Shown piece by piece: positions 55,120 to 64,000 of a DNA stretch of 64,000 nucleotides. The stretch's first letter is position 1; each line of letters starts with the position of its first letter. The notes under the pieces are model-generated. The model worked only from the letters and a program-made list of their open reading frames with translations, was not told the origin of the DNA and did not search any database. A program made the position numbers and the translations under genes. This DNA is from Streptacidiphilus neutrinimicus (lineage in GTDB: Bacteria > Actinomycetota > Actinomycetes > Streptomycetales > Streptomycetaceae): positions 227,980 through 291,979 of the forward strand of contig NZ_BBPO01000001.1 in the NCBI RefSeq assembly GCF_000787815.1. The letters are read 5' to 3'.

Positions 55120-56201
55120 GCACGATCCTGCACGTGAGCGGGCGGGTCCTGGTCGGGCCCGAGGACGTCCGCGACGAGCTGTGGGTCGTCGACGGCCGGA
55201 TCAGCTTCACCGCGCCGACCGGCGGGGAGGTACGGACCGTGCACGGCTGGGTCCTGCCCGGCCTGACCGACGCCCACTGCCACGTCGGTCTCGACGCCCA
55301 CGGCGCCGTCGACCGGGCGACCAGCGAGAAGCAGGCCCTCGCCGACCGCGACGCGGGCGCGCTGCTGCTGCGGGACGCCGGCTCCCCGGCGGACACCCGC
55401 TGGGTCGACGAGCGTGAGGACCTGCCCCGGATCGTCCGGGCCGGCCGCCACATCGCCCGGACCCGCCGTTACATCCGCAACTACGCCCACGAGATCGAGC
55501 CGGACCAGCTCGCCGAGTACGTCCGCCAGGAGGCGCGGCGCGGCGACGGCTGGGTCAAGCTCGTCGGCGACTGGATCGACCGCGATCTCGGCGATCTCGG
55601 TCCCTGCTGGCCCCGCGAGGCCCTGGCGGCCGCGATGGCGGCCGCGCACGAGGAGGGCGCGCGCGTCACCGCCCACGTCTTCGGCGAGGACTCGCTGCGC
55701 GACCTCGTCGAGGCGGGCATCGACTGCATCGAGCACGCGACGGGCCTGACCGAGGACCTCATCCCGCTGTTCGCGGAGCGCGGCGTGGCGATCGTCCCGA
55801 CGCTGGTCAACATCGCGGGCTTCCCGGAGCACGCGAAGGCGGGCGAGGCCAAGTTCCCCGCCTACGCGCGCCACATGCGGGCGCTGCACGCGCGCCGCTA
55901 CGACACCGTCGCGGCGGCCTACGAGGCGGGCATCCCCGTCTACACCGGCACCGACGCGGGCGGCTCCCTCCCGCACGGGCTCATCGCCCAGGAGGTCGCG
56001 GAGCTCGTGCGGGCCGGTCTGCCCGCGCAGGCCGCGCTCTCGGCGACGACCTGGGGCGCGCACGCCTGGCTGGGCCGGCCGGGCCTGGAGGAGGGCGCGC
56101 GGGCGGACTTCGTCGTCTACGACGAGGACCCGCGCGCGGACGTGCGGGTCCTGGCGGCCCCTCAGCAGATCGTCCTGAACGGACGGGCACTCAGGGCGTG
56201 A
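55116..56201 (+). CDS. imidazolonepropionase-like amidohydrolase
   Basis: 361-aa metal-dependent hydrolase of the amidohydrolase superfamily. Metal ligands: TDAHCHVGLD (HxH), GWVKLVGDW lysine region, VTAHVFGED, CIEHATG and TGTDAGG. Members of this branch include peptidases (prolidase-like, Xaa-Arg) and hydrolases of cyclic amides. Translational overlap with pepN suggests a shared role in peptide turnover, which I infer only from the coupling. Confidence 0.85.
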   Translation: MSTILHVSGRVLVGPEDVRDELWVVDGRISFTAPTGGEVRTVHGWVLPGLTDAHCHVGLDAHGAVDRATSEKQALADRDAGALLLRDAGSPADTRWVDEREDLPRIVRAGRHIARTRRYIRNYAHEIEPDQLAEYVRQEARRGDGWVKLVGDWIDRDLGDLGPCWPREALAAAMAAAHEEGARVTAHVFGEDSLRDLVEAGIDCIEHATGLTEDLIPLFAERGVAIVPTLVNIAGFPEHAKAGEAKFPAYARHMRALHARRYDTVAAAYEAGIPVYTGTDAGGSLPHGLIAQEVAELVRAGLPAQAALSATTWGAHAWLGRPGLEEGARADFVVYDEDPRADVRVLAAPQQIVLNGRALRA

Positions 56202-56362
56202 CCGAGGTCGGCGGGTTGCATTCCGCACCGACCGGGGCGCATGGGGTGAAAACGCGCCGGGTGGTCCTCGCGCGGGCGGCTGCTCACGCCCCTGGCATGG
56301 ACAAGTGCATGCGGCGGCGGACGGCGCAGGTCTACGCTCGAACGCGAAGCTAGGAGGTCGGC

Positions 56363-59050
56363 GTGTCGGGGCTGCTCGAACGCGAACATGAACTCGACGC
56401 CGTGCGGGCCGCGGTCGCGGCCTTGCGCGCGGAGCGCGCGGGCGGGCTCCTCGTGGTGACCGGGGCGGCGGGGCTGGGGAAGACCAGCGTGCTCGCGGCC
56501 GCACGCGAGGCGGCGTGCGGCGAGGGTCTGCTGGTGCTGGCCTCCCGAGGTGGCGAGCAGGAGCAGGGCTCGGCGTTCACCGTCGTGCGGGGGCTGCTGA
56601 GGCCGCTGCTGGAGGACGTCTCCGACGAGGCCCGGCAGGAGCTGCTCGGCGGCTGGAACGCCATCGTCGGCGCCGCGTTGGGCGTCGGCCCGAGCGCCGG
56701 CGCCGCCCCCGACCCCCAGGGCGTGCGGGACGGCCTGGACTGGGTCGTCACCAACCTCGCCTTCTCGCGTGGTCCGCTGGTGATGGTCGTCGACGACGCG
56801 CACTGGGCCGACGCCGAGTCGCTCGCCTGGCTGGCCGCGTTCGCCGGGCGCGTCGCGGACCTCCCGGTGCTGCTGGTCGTCGCCTACCGGCCGGACGAGC
56901 TGCCGGAATGGGCGGACGCCTTCCGGGTCATGGCCGGCGACAACGGGGCCACCCCGCTGGGGCTCTCCGCGCTCACGCCCGAGGCGGTGGACGCGCTCGT
57001 GCGCTCCCTCTACGCCACGGACGAGGAGGCCGAGGCCCCGGCCCGGGTCGAGGGCCACCCCGACAACGGCGACGGCCCGGACGCCGCCGACGTGATCGGC
57101 GCGTTCGCCCGCGACATCTGGGCGGTCACCGGCGGAAACCCCTTCGAGACCGTCCAGTTGGCGGCCATGGCGCGTGCGCGCGGCATCGTCCCGAGCGAGG
57201 ACTCCTGGGTCCGGCTGCGCGAGCTGGCCGCGGAGAGCACCGGCAGCGGGCTCATCTCCAGGCTGCGACGCCTCGGTTCCGGGCCCGTGCGGCTCGCTCG
57301 CGCGGTGGCGGTGCTCGGCATCGCGACGCCGGTCGAGCAAGCCGCGGAGGTCGGGGGCCTCGGACCGGCCGAGGCGGACGCCGCAGCGGAGCGGCTGCGC
57401 CACGAGCGCGTGCTGACCGGACGACAGATTCTGGAGTTCGTGCACCCGTTGATCGCGACCTCCGTCTACCGGAGCATCCCGGAGGAGGAGCGCAGCGATC
57501 TGCACGCCCGTGCGGCGAGGACGGTGCTGGAGGCCGGGCGCAGTCCGATGGTCGCGGCGCGGCACTGGCTGGAGGTCCCGCCGGCCGGTGACGCCCGCGT
57601 CGTCGAGCAACTGCGCTCGGCGGCACAGCTGTTCATGCAGTCGGGTGCGCCCGAGACCGCGCAGCGCTGCCTGGCGCGGGCCGTGGAGGAGCCGCCGCCG
57701 GTGTCCGAGCGGGCGCACGTGCTCTTCGAACTCGGCTGCTCCACCCTGCTCTACGATCCGGCCGCCACCGCGGACCAGCTGCGGATGGCGCTCTCCCAGC
57801 CGGTGATCCCGGAACCCCTGCGCCACGAGATCAGCGTCCGGCTGGCCCAGTCGCTCGCGCACAGCAACAGCCTCGCCGAGGCCGCCGAGACCATGTCGGC
57901 CGAGGTGCAGCGCGCCGAGGACGCGGAGCTGCGCCTCAAGATGCAGGTGTGGCAGTTCATGTGGGGCGCGTTCGACGCCTGGGAACAGGGCTCGGAGGAG
58001 CGTTCGAAACGCCTGGCGGACCTGGCCGAGCGGCTGGACGTGGAGGGTGACCGCTCCATCGCCGCCCGCTACGTGCTGGGCCTGCGAGCCTGGGACGCGA
58101 CGGTGCGCGGCGAGCCCGTCGACGTGGCACTGCACTACAGCGACCGGGCGCTGGAGGGCGAACTGCGCTGGGCGCACCCGGAGTGGGGCTTCGAGGTGCC
58201 GGTGCTGGTCGCGCTCACCTACATGTACGGGGATCGGCGCGAGCGGGCCCTGGAGCTGTTCGCGAAGGGCATCGAGGAGTACGAGCAGGCCGGCTGGCGC
58301 GGCGCCCACCTCTCCTTCGGGCACACCATCCTCGGCTACGTCCACTACCGCACCGGCGACTTGGCGGAGGCGGAGAAGGAGGCCCGGTACGGCCTGGAGC
58401 TGGCCAACCGCGTCGGCGAGGGCACGCCCGTCCACTGGTACGCGGTCGGCACCCTGGTCGCGGTCCTGACGGCACGCGGCGCGACGGCGGAGGCGCGCAC
58501 GCTGACCGAGCGGTACAGCTTCCGCGCGCCGTACTCCAACGCCGTCGTCTTCCCCGACGCGCAGACGGTGCGCGGTGTCTTTCTGCTGGCGTCGGGCGAG
58601 TTCGTGGACGCCGAGGCGGAACTCTCCCAGGCGGGAGCCCGCCTGGACGGCCGCGGCATGCGCAACCCCGGCTGGTGCGGCTGGCAGCGCGGCCTCGCCG
58701 CCGCTTGCGCGGGCCTCGGCGACCTGGACCGCGCCCGGGAGTTGGCCGCGGACCAGCTGGAGCGGGCGGAGTGCTACGGCACGCGCTCCGCCATCGGCAC
58801 CGCTCTGCGCGCGTCAGCGGAGCTCGAGCCCGACCCGCGGGCGCGCCTTGACCGCCTCCGACTCGCCGTGCAGTTCCTGGAAGGTGTCAGCGCCCCCTAC
58901 GAACTCGCCCGCGCACTGCACGAGTTGGCCGTCACGGTGGCCGCCTCCGGCGAGGACGCGACGGAGGCGTTCCGCAACGCGACCCGGGCGGCGGAGTCCT
59001 GCTCCGCCGACGCCCTGGCGCGCAGCGCGGGGGAGCGCGTCCGCGCGTAG
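56363..59050 (+). CDS. LAL-like ATPase regulator lacking the C-terminal HTH
   Basis: 895 aa. N-terminal AAA/STAND ATPase: Walker A VTGAAGLGKTSVLA (about 33-46), Walker B LVMVVDDAHWADAESLAWLA, then sensor-like PVLLVVAYRPDELP. The C-terminal 450 residues are tetratricopeptide-like helices (RCLARAVEEPPPVSERAHV onwards). This is the plan of large LuxR-type (LAL) activators, yet the chain ends SCSADALARSAGERVRA just where the LuxR HTH normally begins, and no HTH follows in any frame before the next gene. It may act through a partner, or be truncated. GTG 56363 with AGGAGG. Confidence 0.8.
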   Translation: MSGLLEREHELDAVRAAVAALRAERAGGLLVVTGAAGLGKTSVLAAAREAACGEGLLVLASRGGEQEQGSAFTVVRGLLRPLLEDVSDEARQELLGGWNAIVGAALGVGPSAGAAPDPQGVRDGLDWVVTNLAFSRGPLVMVVDDAHWADAESLAWLAAFAGRVADLPVLLVVAYRPDELPEWADAFRVMAGDNGATPLGLSALTPEAVDALVRSLYATDEEAEAPARVEGHPDNGDGPDAADVIGAFARDIWAVTGGNPFETVQLAAMARARGIVPSEDSWVRLRELAAESTGSGLISRLRRLGSGPVRLARAVAVLGIATPVEQAAEVGGLGPAEADAAAERLRHERVLTGRQILEFVHPLIATSVYRSIPEEERSDLHARAARTVLEAGRSPMVAARHWLEVPPAGDARVVEQLRSAAQLFMQSGAPETAQRCLARAVEEPPPVSERAHVLFELGCSTLLYDPAATADQLRMALSQPVIPEPLRHEISVRLAQSLAHSNSLAEAAETMSAEVQRAEDAELRLKMQVWQFMWGAFDAWEQGSEERSKRLADLAERLDVEGDRSIAARYVLGLRAWDATVRGEPVDVALHYSDRALEGELRWAHPEWGFEVPVLVALTYMYGDRRERALELFAKGIEEYEQAGWRGAHLSFGHTILGYVHYRTGDLAEAEKEARYGLELANRVGEGTPVHWYAVGTLVAVLTARGATAEARTLTERYSFRAPYSNAVVFPDAQTVRGVFLLASGEFVDAEAELSQAGARLDGRGMRNPGWCGWQRGLAAACAGLGDLDRARELAADQLERAECYGTRSAIGTALRASAELEPDPRARLDRLRLAVQFLEGVSAPYELARALHELAVTVAASGEDATEAFRNATRAAESCSADALARSAGERVRA

Positions 59051-59110
59051 CCGTGCGCCCCGAACCACCGCCGGGTTCGGGGCCGGTGATCGCGTGTCGG
59101 TGCGGGCCAC

Positions 59111-59116
59111 TAGGCT
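59111..59116 (+). promoter_or_regulatory. -10 box for leaderless ung
   Basis: TAGGCT, with six bases to GTG 59123 and no ribosome site between; consistent with a leaderless transcript. Confidence 0.4.
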
Positions 59117-59122
59117 TTCCCT

Positions 59123-59800
59123 GTGGCAGCGCGTCCTTTGCATGAGATCGTCGAAAGCGGTTGGGCCCAGGCCCTCGCCCCCGTCGCGGGCGATGTGGCG
59201 GTGATGGGGGACTTCCTTCGCGGGGAGAACGCCGCCGGGCGTGGCTACCTCCCGGCCGGCGCGAACGTGCTGCGCGCGTTCCAGCAGCCGCTCGCGGACG
59301 TGCGCGTGCTGATCGTCGGGCAGGATCCGTACCCGACCCCCGGCCACGCGGTCGGTCTCTCCTTCTCGGTCGCGCCGGAGGTGCGGCCGCTGCCGGGCAG
59401 CCTGATCAACATCTTCACCGAGTACCAGCGGGACCTCCAGCTGCCCGCACCCACCAACGGCGACCTCACGCCGTGGACCAGCCAGGGCGTGCTGCTGCTC
59501 AACAGGGTGCTGACCACCGCGCCGCGCAAGCCCCGCGCCCACAGCGGCAAGGGCTGGGAGGCCGTGACGGACCAGGCCATCCGCGGCCTCGTCGCCCGCG
59601 ACGCGCCGCTGGTGGCGATCCTCTGGGGCAAGGACGCCCGCGGCCTCAAGCCACTGCTGGGCAACGTGCCCTGCATCGAGTCCTCCCACCCGAGCCCCTA
59701 CTCGGCGGACTACGGCTTCTTCGGCTCCCGCCCCTTCAGCCGCGCCAACGACCTCCTGGCCAAGCAGGGCGCCCAGCCCGTGGACTGGCGCCTGCCCTGA
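59123..59800 (+). CDS. ung: uracil-DNA glycosylase
   Basis: Removes uracil from DNA to start base-excision repair. 225 aa, family 1. Catalytic water-activating aspartate in [19 protein letters not shown], uracil-binding SLINIFTEY and LLLNRVLTT, and the leucine-loop/histidine motif [22 protein letters not shown] 59123 gives [15 protein letters not shown], a normal start, with a -10 box directly upstream. Stands alone between two unrelated genes. Confidence 0.96.
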   Translation: MAARPLHEIVESGWAQALAPVAGDVAVMGDFLRGENAAGRGYLPAGANVLRAFQQPLADVRVLIVGQDPYPTPGHAVGLSFSVAPEVRPLPGSLINIFTEYQRDLQLPAPTNGDLTPWTSQGVLLLNRVLTTAPRKPRAHSGKGWEAVTDQAIRGLVARDAPLVAILWGKDARGLKPLLGNVPCIESSHPSPYSADYGFFGSRPFSRANDLLAKQGAQPVDWRLP

Positions 59801-59874
59801 GGCCCCCCGAGCACCGTCTTCTCCGGGGGCGGGATTTTCCTCGCCGAGGAGCTGCCCTGGAGGGGATTCCGCGC

Positions 59875-60354
59875 ATGCCCGTCACCGCGACGACCGGGAC
59901 GCCCGACCTGACCGGCCTCCGCCCCGCGCGCAGCCTCGCTGCTGTGCTGCTCGCCCGGCGCGCAGTCGTCCACCTCCCGACGCACGTCAGCGGGAGGACG
60001 GGGGGTGAGCGCGGGTCGGCCGGGGTCGCACTGCTGGAGGCGGACCTGCTCGGCCGGGGCTTGCTGCTGTCCGGGCCGCTCCGGAACGCGGCCGCCCGGG
60101 CTGCCGCGGTCGCCGTCCGCCACGTCGACGGCTCCGCCACCTGCTACACGCGGCGCGGGCACGAGGAGATCTCCGGCTTCGCCGCGCGGAGCGGCTCCCT
60201 GGACCACGACGGCAGCGCTGGAGAACTCCTCGCCTCGTCACCGGCCCAGCTCGCCTACCTGTTGCGTGGCGACGTGCCGCTCGCCGAGGGCGCCGAGGTG
60301 TATGCCGTGTACCCGGCCTCCACGGACGCCTGCCTCTGCTCCGATCAGGCATGA
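59875..60354 (+). CDS. hypothetical protein
   Basis: 159 aa, begins MPVTATTGTPDLTGLRPARS. Alternating hydrophobic strands and helices (AAVLLARRAVVHLPTHV, GVALLEADLLGRGLLL), three cysteines near the C-terminus (TCYTRRG, DACLCSDQA). No signal peptide. GGAGGGG ten bases upstream supports the ATG. It reads like a small regulatory or metabolic domain but I recognise no family. It converges on the SDR gene, 18 bases away. Confidence 0.6.
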   Translation: MPVTATTGTPDLTGLRPARSLAAVLLARRAVVHLPTHVSGRTGGERGSAGVALLEADLLGRGLLLSGPLRNAAARAAAVAVRHVDGSATCYTRRGHEEISGFAARSGSLDHDGSAGELLASSPAQLAYLLRGDVPLAEGAEVYAVYPASTDACLCSDQA

Positions 60355-60372
60355 AACGGCTGGCCGGTGGGG

Positions 60373-61143
60373 TCACACCGTGGTGCCGATGCCGCCGTCG
60401 ACGGGGATGACGGCGCCGGTGACGTAGGACCCCGCGCGGCTGGCGAGGTAGACGGCGACGCCGGCCATGTCGTCCGGGCGGCCGATGCGGCGCAGGGGTG
60501 CGGACGCGGCGATCTGGTCCCCGACCGCGGCCAGGGTGGCGGCCATCATCTTCGACTCGAAGGGGCCGGGGGCGATCGCGTTGACCGTGATGTGCTGCGG
60601 CCCCAGCTCCTTCGCCAGCACCCGGGTCAGGTGGTGCAGGCCGGCCTTGCTCGCGGCGTAGGAGTAGGTGGGCAGGGGGCTGACGTGGAGGCCGTCGATC
60701 GAGCCCACGTTGATGATCCGGGCAGGGGAGTCCGGCGTGCCCGCGGCGCGGAGTAGCGGCAGCAGGGCCTGGGTGAGCAGGAAGGGGCTCCGCAGGTTGA
60801 GGTCCATGACCTTGTCCCAGCCGCTGACGGGGAACTCGTCGAGCGTCGCGCCCCAGGTGGCGCCCGCGTTGTTGACCAGGATGTCCAGCCCCTGCTCGCG
60901 GGCGGAGAGCTCCTCGGCGACACGGGCGATCTCCGCCTCCTCGGAGAGGTCCGCCGGGAGCGCGACAGCCTCGCCGTGCTGATTCAGCTCGGCCGCGGCG
61001 GCCTCGCAGGCCTCCGGCTTGCGGGAGCTCACGTAGACCTTCGCGCCCGCCTCGACCAGGCCGCGGGCGATCATCAGACCGATGCCCCTCGTCCCGCCGG
61101 TGACCAGGGCCGTCCTGCCGGCGACGGAGAAGAGATCACTCAC
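60373..61143 (-). CDS. SDR-family oxidoreductase
   Basis: 256-aa short-chain dehydrogenase. Cofactor motif TGGTRGIGLMIARG, NNAGATWGA, catalytic serine in INVGSIDG and the YxxxK pair in TYSYAASKAGLHH, then VNAIAPGPFESKM. FabG-like in size and motifs, but a stand-alone copy with no fatty-acid genes around, so its substrate is unknown. GTG 61143 (VSDLFSVAGRTALVTG) is chosen because the open frame upstream is promoter sequence. Confidence 0.9.
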   Translation of the reverse strand: MSDLFSVAGRTALVTGGTRGIGLMIARGLVEAGAKVYVSSRKPEACEAAAAELNQHGEAVALPADLSEEAEIARVAEELSAREQGLDILVNNAGATWGATLDEFPVSGWDKVMDLNLRSPFLLTQALLPLLRAAGTPDSPARIINVGSIDGLHVSPLPTYSYAASKAGLHHLTRVLAKELGPQHITVNAIAPGPFESKMMAATLAAVGDQIAASAPLRRIGRPDDMAGVAVYLASRAGSYVTGAVIPVDGGIGTTV

Positions 61144-61362
61144 AGCTGCTCCCGGGAGTCCTCGTGGTGGGGAGCACCACGCTAGTCGAGCTGCGAACTG
61201 CTGTGTCGGATGGTGATCGTGAGGAACTGTCACCCTAAAGAGTGAACTGACTGCGTGTGCTGACGTGGTGACACACGGTTCGCAAGAATAAGCGGCGTCC
61301 GCATCCGTGCATCGCCCATCTTTTCCCGGCGTGTACGTACGTTCCCAGGTGGGGGTTACACC

Positions 61363-62442
61363 GTGCTGTCCCTGTCCCGTCGTCGTCGCTTCGCCACGCC
61401 CTTCGCCCTGTCCGGCGCACTCGCCGCGGTCTCGCTGATGGGGGTGGCCGAACCCGCGCACGCGACGACGGGAGCCGGCACCGCCTCCGCCGCCACGGCG
61501 GAGGTCGCGCTCGACGTCCGGCTGCTCAGCGCGGCCGACATCCCCGTCGACGTCTCGCTCAACAAGATCTCCGCGCCCGCGTCGCGCAGCGGTGCCGCGC
61601 TCTCGACGGTCGTCGGCAGCGGGGTCGAGAACGACCAGCCGGTCAACTTGCTGATGGCGCAGGTCGGCCAGACCGACGCCGTCGTCGACGCCCACGGCTC
61701 GCGCGCGTCCGTCACCCTCGCCGACGCGCACCTGCACCTGCCCGGCCTCCCGCTGACCGAGCTGGTCGGCCTCAAGGCCGTGTCCGCCGAGGCCGACTGC
61801 CCCGTCGACGGCGCGCCGAGCGCGAGCGCGCAGGCGCTCGGCGACCTCACGATCCTGGGCGTCCACGTGCATCTCAGTGCTCACGGCGACACCGTCGTCC
61901 GGGTCCCGGCCCTGGGCGTGGTGGATCTCAAGCTCTCCCAGCACAGCACGACGTCCGACTCGGCGGCGGCGACGGCGATCGAGCTGGACGTGGACGTGAA
62001 CCCGCTGGCGCTGAACGTCTCGGCGGTGCGGGGGAAGATCGTGCTCGCCGACGTCTCCTGCACCAGGGGCGCGGACCACGGCGGCTCCGGCGGCGGGACG
62101 GGCGGTGGCGGGTCCGACGGCGGTGGGGCGAGCGGCGGTGCGACGGGTGGCGGTTCGGACGGCGGTTCGGGTGGCGGGACGCCGTCGAGCGGTCCGTCGC
62201 AGGGCGTGAGCGGCGGCGGCACCGGTGGCTCGGGCGGCGTCGGCGCAGCGGGCGGCGGCGGGACGGGCGGCGCGAGCCCGGTGGCTGCGGTGTCCAGCTC
62301 CCCGGCCGCGCCGGCCGGTTCGACACACTTGGCGGAGACGGGCAGCAGCAGCGCCACGCCGGTGATCGCGGGCGTCGGGCTGGTCGTCCTCGGCGCGGGC
62401 GGCGGCGTCCTCGCCCTGGCGCGCCGCCGACGCCGCGGCTGA
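61363..62442 (+). CDS. LAETG-anchored surface protein (SCO1860-like)
   Basis: 359 aa: signal peptide (to about AHA-T, residue 34), a beta-rich domain repeating LDV/VNLL-type strands, a Gly/Ser-rich stalk (GGSGGGTGGGGSDGGG and more), then LAETG at 323-327, a hydrophobic helix and RRRRRG. It resembles the streptomycete SCO1860-type LAETG proteins found next to cobalamin genes, as here. Function unknown; class E sortase would link it to peptidoglycan. GTG 61363 with a GGGGG stretch upstream. The second LAETG protein of the window. Confidence 0.85.
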   Translation: MLSLSRRRRFATPFALSGALAAVSLMGVAEPAHATTGAGTASAATAEVALDVRLLSAADIPVDVSLNKISAPASRSGAALSTVVGSGVENDQPVNLLMAQVGQTDAVVDAHGSRASVTLADAHLHLPGLPLTELVGLKAVSAEADCPVDGAPSASAQALGDLTILGVHVHLSAHGDTVVRVPALGVVDLKLSQHSTTSDSAAATAIELDVDVNPLALNVSAVRGKIVLADVSCTRGADHGGSGGGTGGGGSDGGGASGGATGGGSDGGSGGGTPSSGPSQGVSGGGTGGSGGVGAAGGGGTGGASPVAAVSSSPAAPAGSTHLAETGSSSATPVIAGVGLVVLGAGGGVLALARRRRRG

Positions 62443-62773
62443 CCCTGCGGGCTGCAGCGGATCGTTCCCGCACGTCGGAGGCGAGGGCGGTGCCTCCGCC
62501 GTGCTTCCCCGCCTCCGCCCCCAACGGCGAGCAGGGGCCGCAGCGCGCTGAGGGGAGCTCCGCCCGGAGCGGCATGCCCGAGGACGGCGGCCCGGAATCG
62601 TCCCGGCCGTCCGGCCGCGGGCGCCGACGGCGTGGGCTCTCCGAGTCGTCGGCACGGCCCTCCCGGCTCGGCGGGCAGGTGCCGCACGTCGGAGGCGCGG
62701 CTGACCAAGGGTGCCGTCGTCTGCGGCCTTCGACGACGGGCGAGGGGGCCGGGGCGTCCCGGTGGGGCTGGCC
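62443..62773. other. gap between converging surface-protein and cobC genes
   Basis: 331 bases without a credible gene. A 16-base direct repeat CCGCACGTCGGAGGCG occurs at 62468 and 62682. Translations are Pro/Arg/Gly-rich in all frames. No clear terminator hairpin and no riboswitch-like structure seen. Confidence 0.4.
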
Positions 62774-63814
62774 TTAGTCGGCGCGGCAGTGGCGGAGGGC
62801 GGTGCAGAAGGCGTCGGTCGTGGCGCGGTCGCGGACCGCGATGCGGAGCCAGTTGGGGCCGAGGCCCGGGAAGGTGTCGCCGCGGCGGACGGCGAAGCCG
62901 GCCTCGCGCAGGCGGAGGCGGACCTTGTCCGCGTCGGGCAGTTCGACGAGCACGAAGGAGCTCGCCGGTACGCCGTGGACCCGGACGCCGGGGTTCTCGG
63001 CGAGCCGCGCCAGCAGGTGCGCGCGGTCGACGGCCGTCGACCGCGCGGCGGCCTCCGCCTCCGCCCGGGCGCTCGGGGTGCACGTCGCGATCGCCGCGGC
63101 GAGCGCGGGGGAGGAGACCGGCCACAGCGGTTGTGCGGCCTCCAGCCGCGCGATCAGCTCCGGTGCGGCCAGCACGTAACCGATGCGCAGCCCGGCCAGA
63201 CCCCAGGTCTTGGTCAGGCTGCGCAGCACGACCAGACCCGGCAGGTCGCGGCGGCCGGCGAGACTCTCGGGCTCGCCGGGCACCGTGTCCGCGAAGGCCT
63301 CGTCCACCACCAGGACGCGGCCGGGACGGGTCAGCCCGGCCAGCGTCGTGGCCGGATGCAGAACGGAGGTGGGGTTGGTGGGGTTCCCGACCACGACCAG
63401 ATCGGCAGCGGAGGGGAGCGCCGAAGGGTCGAGGCGGAACCCGGCCTCCGGAGGGAGCACCAGGCGGTCCACCGGGTGCCCGGCGTCGCGCAGCGCGGCT
63501 TCGGGCTCGGTGAACTGCGGGTGCACCACGACGGCGTGGCGGGGGCGCAGGGCGCGTGCGAGGAGCACGAAGGCCTCCGCCGCGCCGGACGTGAGCAGCA
63601 CCTCCTCGGGCGTGCGCCCGTGCCGTGCGGCGACGGCGGTGCGCGCGGCGGCGCCGTCGGGATAGGCGGCGAGGCCGGCGAGGCTGTCGGCGAGGACCTC
63701 GCGCAGCCACGCGGGTGGGGTCCCCGTCCGCACGTTGACTGCGAGGTCGACCAGTCCGCCGCCGACCTCGGTGTCGCCGTGGTGACGCAGCAGGTCGCCG
63801 TCGTCAGTGCGCAT
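62774..63814 (-). CDS. cobC: CobC-like PLP enzyme of cobalamin synthesis
   Basis: 346-aa class I/II aminotransferase-fold protein like threonine-phosphate decarboxylase, which supplies the aminopropanol arm of cobalamin. It resembles the actinobacterial Rv2231c-type CobC. PLP lysine in LRSLTKTWGLAGLRIGY; NPTNPTSVLHP and VVDEAFADTVPG are active-site segments. The ATG at 63814 lies inside the end of cbiX, so the two are co-transcribed. Histidinol-phosphate aminotransferase is the usual confusion, but the neighbour argues for cobalamin. Confidence 0.85.
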   Translation of the reverse strand: MRTDDGDLLRHHGDTEVGGGLVDLAVNVRTGTPPAWLREVLADSLAGLAAYPDGAAARTAVAARHGRTPEEVLLTSGAAEAFVLLARALRPRHAVVVHPQFTEPEAALRDAGHPVDRLVLPPEAGFRLDPSALPSAADLVVVGNPTNPTSVLHPATTLAGLTRPGRVLVVDEAFADTVPGEPESLAGRRDLPGLVVLRSLTKTWGLAGLRIGYVLAAPELIARLEAAQPLWPVSSPALAAAIATCTPSARAEAEAAARSTAVDRAHLLARLAENPGVRVHGVPASSFVLVELPDADKVRLRLREAGFAVRRGDTFPGLGPNWLRIAVRDRATTDAFCTALRHCRAD

Positions 63815-64000
63815 GGCTGTGGTCGTGGTGGTGCCCGTGACCGCCGTGCCCGTGAGCGCCGTGGTCGTGGGTCGGGTCGTCGGGGTGGTGGTGCGGGCGC
63901 TGCGGCGCGCCGACCTTGGCCTCGAAGCCCGGCATGGCGATGCGGTAGACGCAGGTGTCGCAGTTCATCCGCAGGTCGCCCTGCTCGGTCTCGCGGTAGC
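63804..64000 (-). CDS. cbiX: sirohydrochlorin cobaltochelatase CbiX, C-terminal part
   Basis: Only the last 64 residues are in the window; the gene continues past the right edge. MNCDTCVYRIAMPGFE is the typical CbiX end, followed by a His-rich tail (14 His in the last 29 residues) that may hold cobalt or nickel for insertion into sirohydrochlorin. The stop overlaps the cobC start by 11 bases. It marks the start of a cobalamin gene cluster to the right. Confidence 0.85.
   Translation of the reverse strand, partial: YRETEQGDLRMNCDTCVYRIAMPGFEAKVGAPQRPHHHPDDPTHDHGAHGHGGHGHHHDHSHAH

Noticed and set aside
61228..61273. TGTCACC and GGTGACA as an inverted repeat before the LAETG gene
   Set aside because: Seven-base arms 32 bases apart; too far for a normal operator and too weak for a hairpin of note.
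60373..62655. Minus-strand open frame of about 760 codons continuing upstream from the SDR gene
   Set aside because: Only the last 256 codons match a family. The upstream part crosses a promoter and lies antisense to the LAETG gene, with Arg/Ala-rich translation.

Overview
The window is high-GC DNA with almost no spare sequence. Start codons are mixed ATG, GTG and TTG, and third codon positions are strongly G/C. Many gene pairs overlap by ATGA or GTGA, and several genes look leaderless. Together with the gene content (tal-tkt next to ctaB/ctaA, a sufR-sufBD-Rieske-sufCSU-sufT operon, LAETG sortase substrates, an LAETG protein beside cobalamin genes), this points to Streptomyces or a close relative in the Streptomycetaceae. 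The genus is inferred; nothing in the window fixes the species.

Left part (1-7272): central carbon and respiratory genes. Transaldolase (cut by the window edge) lies downstream of transketolase. Divergent from them is heme O synthase (ctaB), then a small conserved protein, a near-perfect 45-bp terminator palindrome, and heme A synthase (ctaA). Next is a sortase-anchored surface protein with a TQXA thioester domain.

8230-13958: an accessory exopolysaccharide block. It has UDP-glucose dehydrogenase, a hyaluronan-synthase-like membrane glycosyltransferase, a membrane-tethered GH26-type glycosidase whose start overlaps the synthase stop, and a GT39-type membrane glycosyltransferase. The 300-950-bp gaps around it contrast with the tight packing elsewhere.

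14385-22864: an ABC-2 exporter pair, then the divergent SufR-controlled SUF iron-sulfur operon. A CAAC-N6-GTTG operator lies exactly at the proposed sufR start.

22947-36797: mostly conserved or poorly known genes: a channel-like membrane protein, an 84-bp tandem repeat array, two transport systems (MFS; APC with a divergent TetR and operator), an acyltransferase, a zinc-ribbon protein, an acidic protein, an MBL-fold hydrolase, and the PucR regulator of the next operon.

36992-39696: proline catabolism (P5C dehydrogenase, then proline dehydrogenase), divergent from pucR across an inverted repeat. A cold-shock protein, a CHAP-type hydrolase and a divergent XRE-regulator/methionine-aminopeptidase pair with matching palindromes follow.

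43780-48296: a secreted amino-sugar pair (GH2 exo-glucosaminidase-like, then GH20 hexosaminidase) behind a perfect 20-bp palindrome, fitting chitosan or chitin oligomer breakdown.

48357-64000: two small hypothetical genes, a ketoglutarate-semialdehyde-type dehydrogenase, an MFS exporter, aminopeptidase N coupled to an amidohydrolase, a large ATPase regulator lacking its expected C-terminal HTH, uracil-DNA glycosylase, an SDR enzyme, a second LAETG-anchored protein, and the start of a cobalamin cluster (cobC, cbiX) leaving the right edge.
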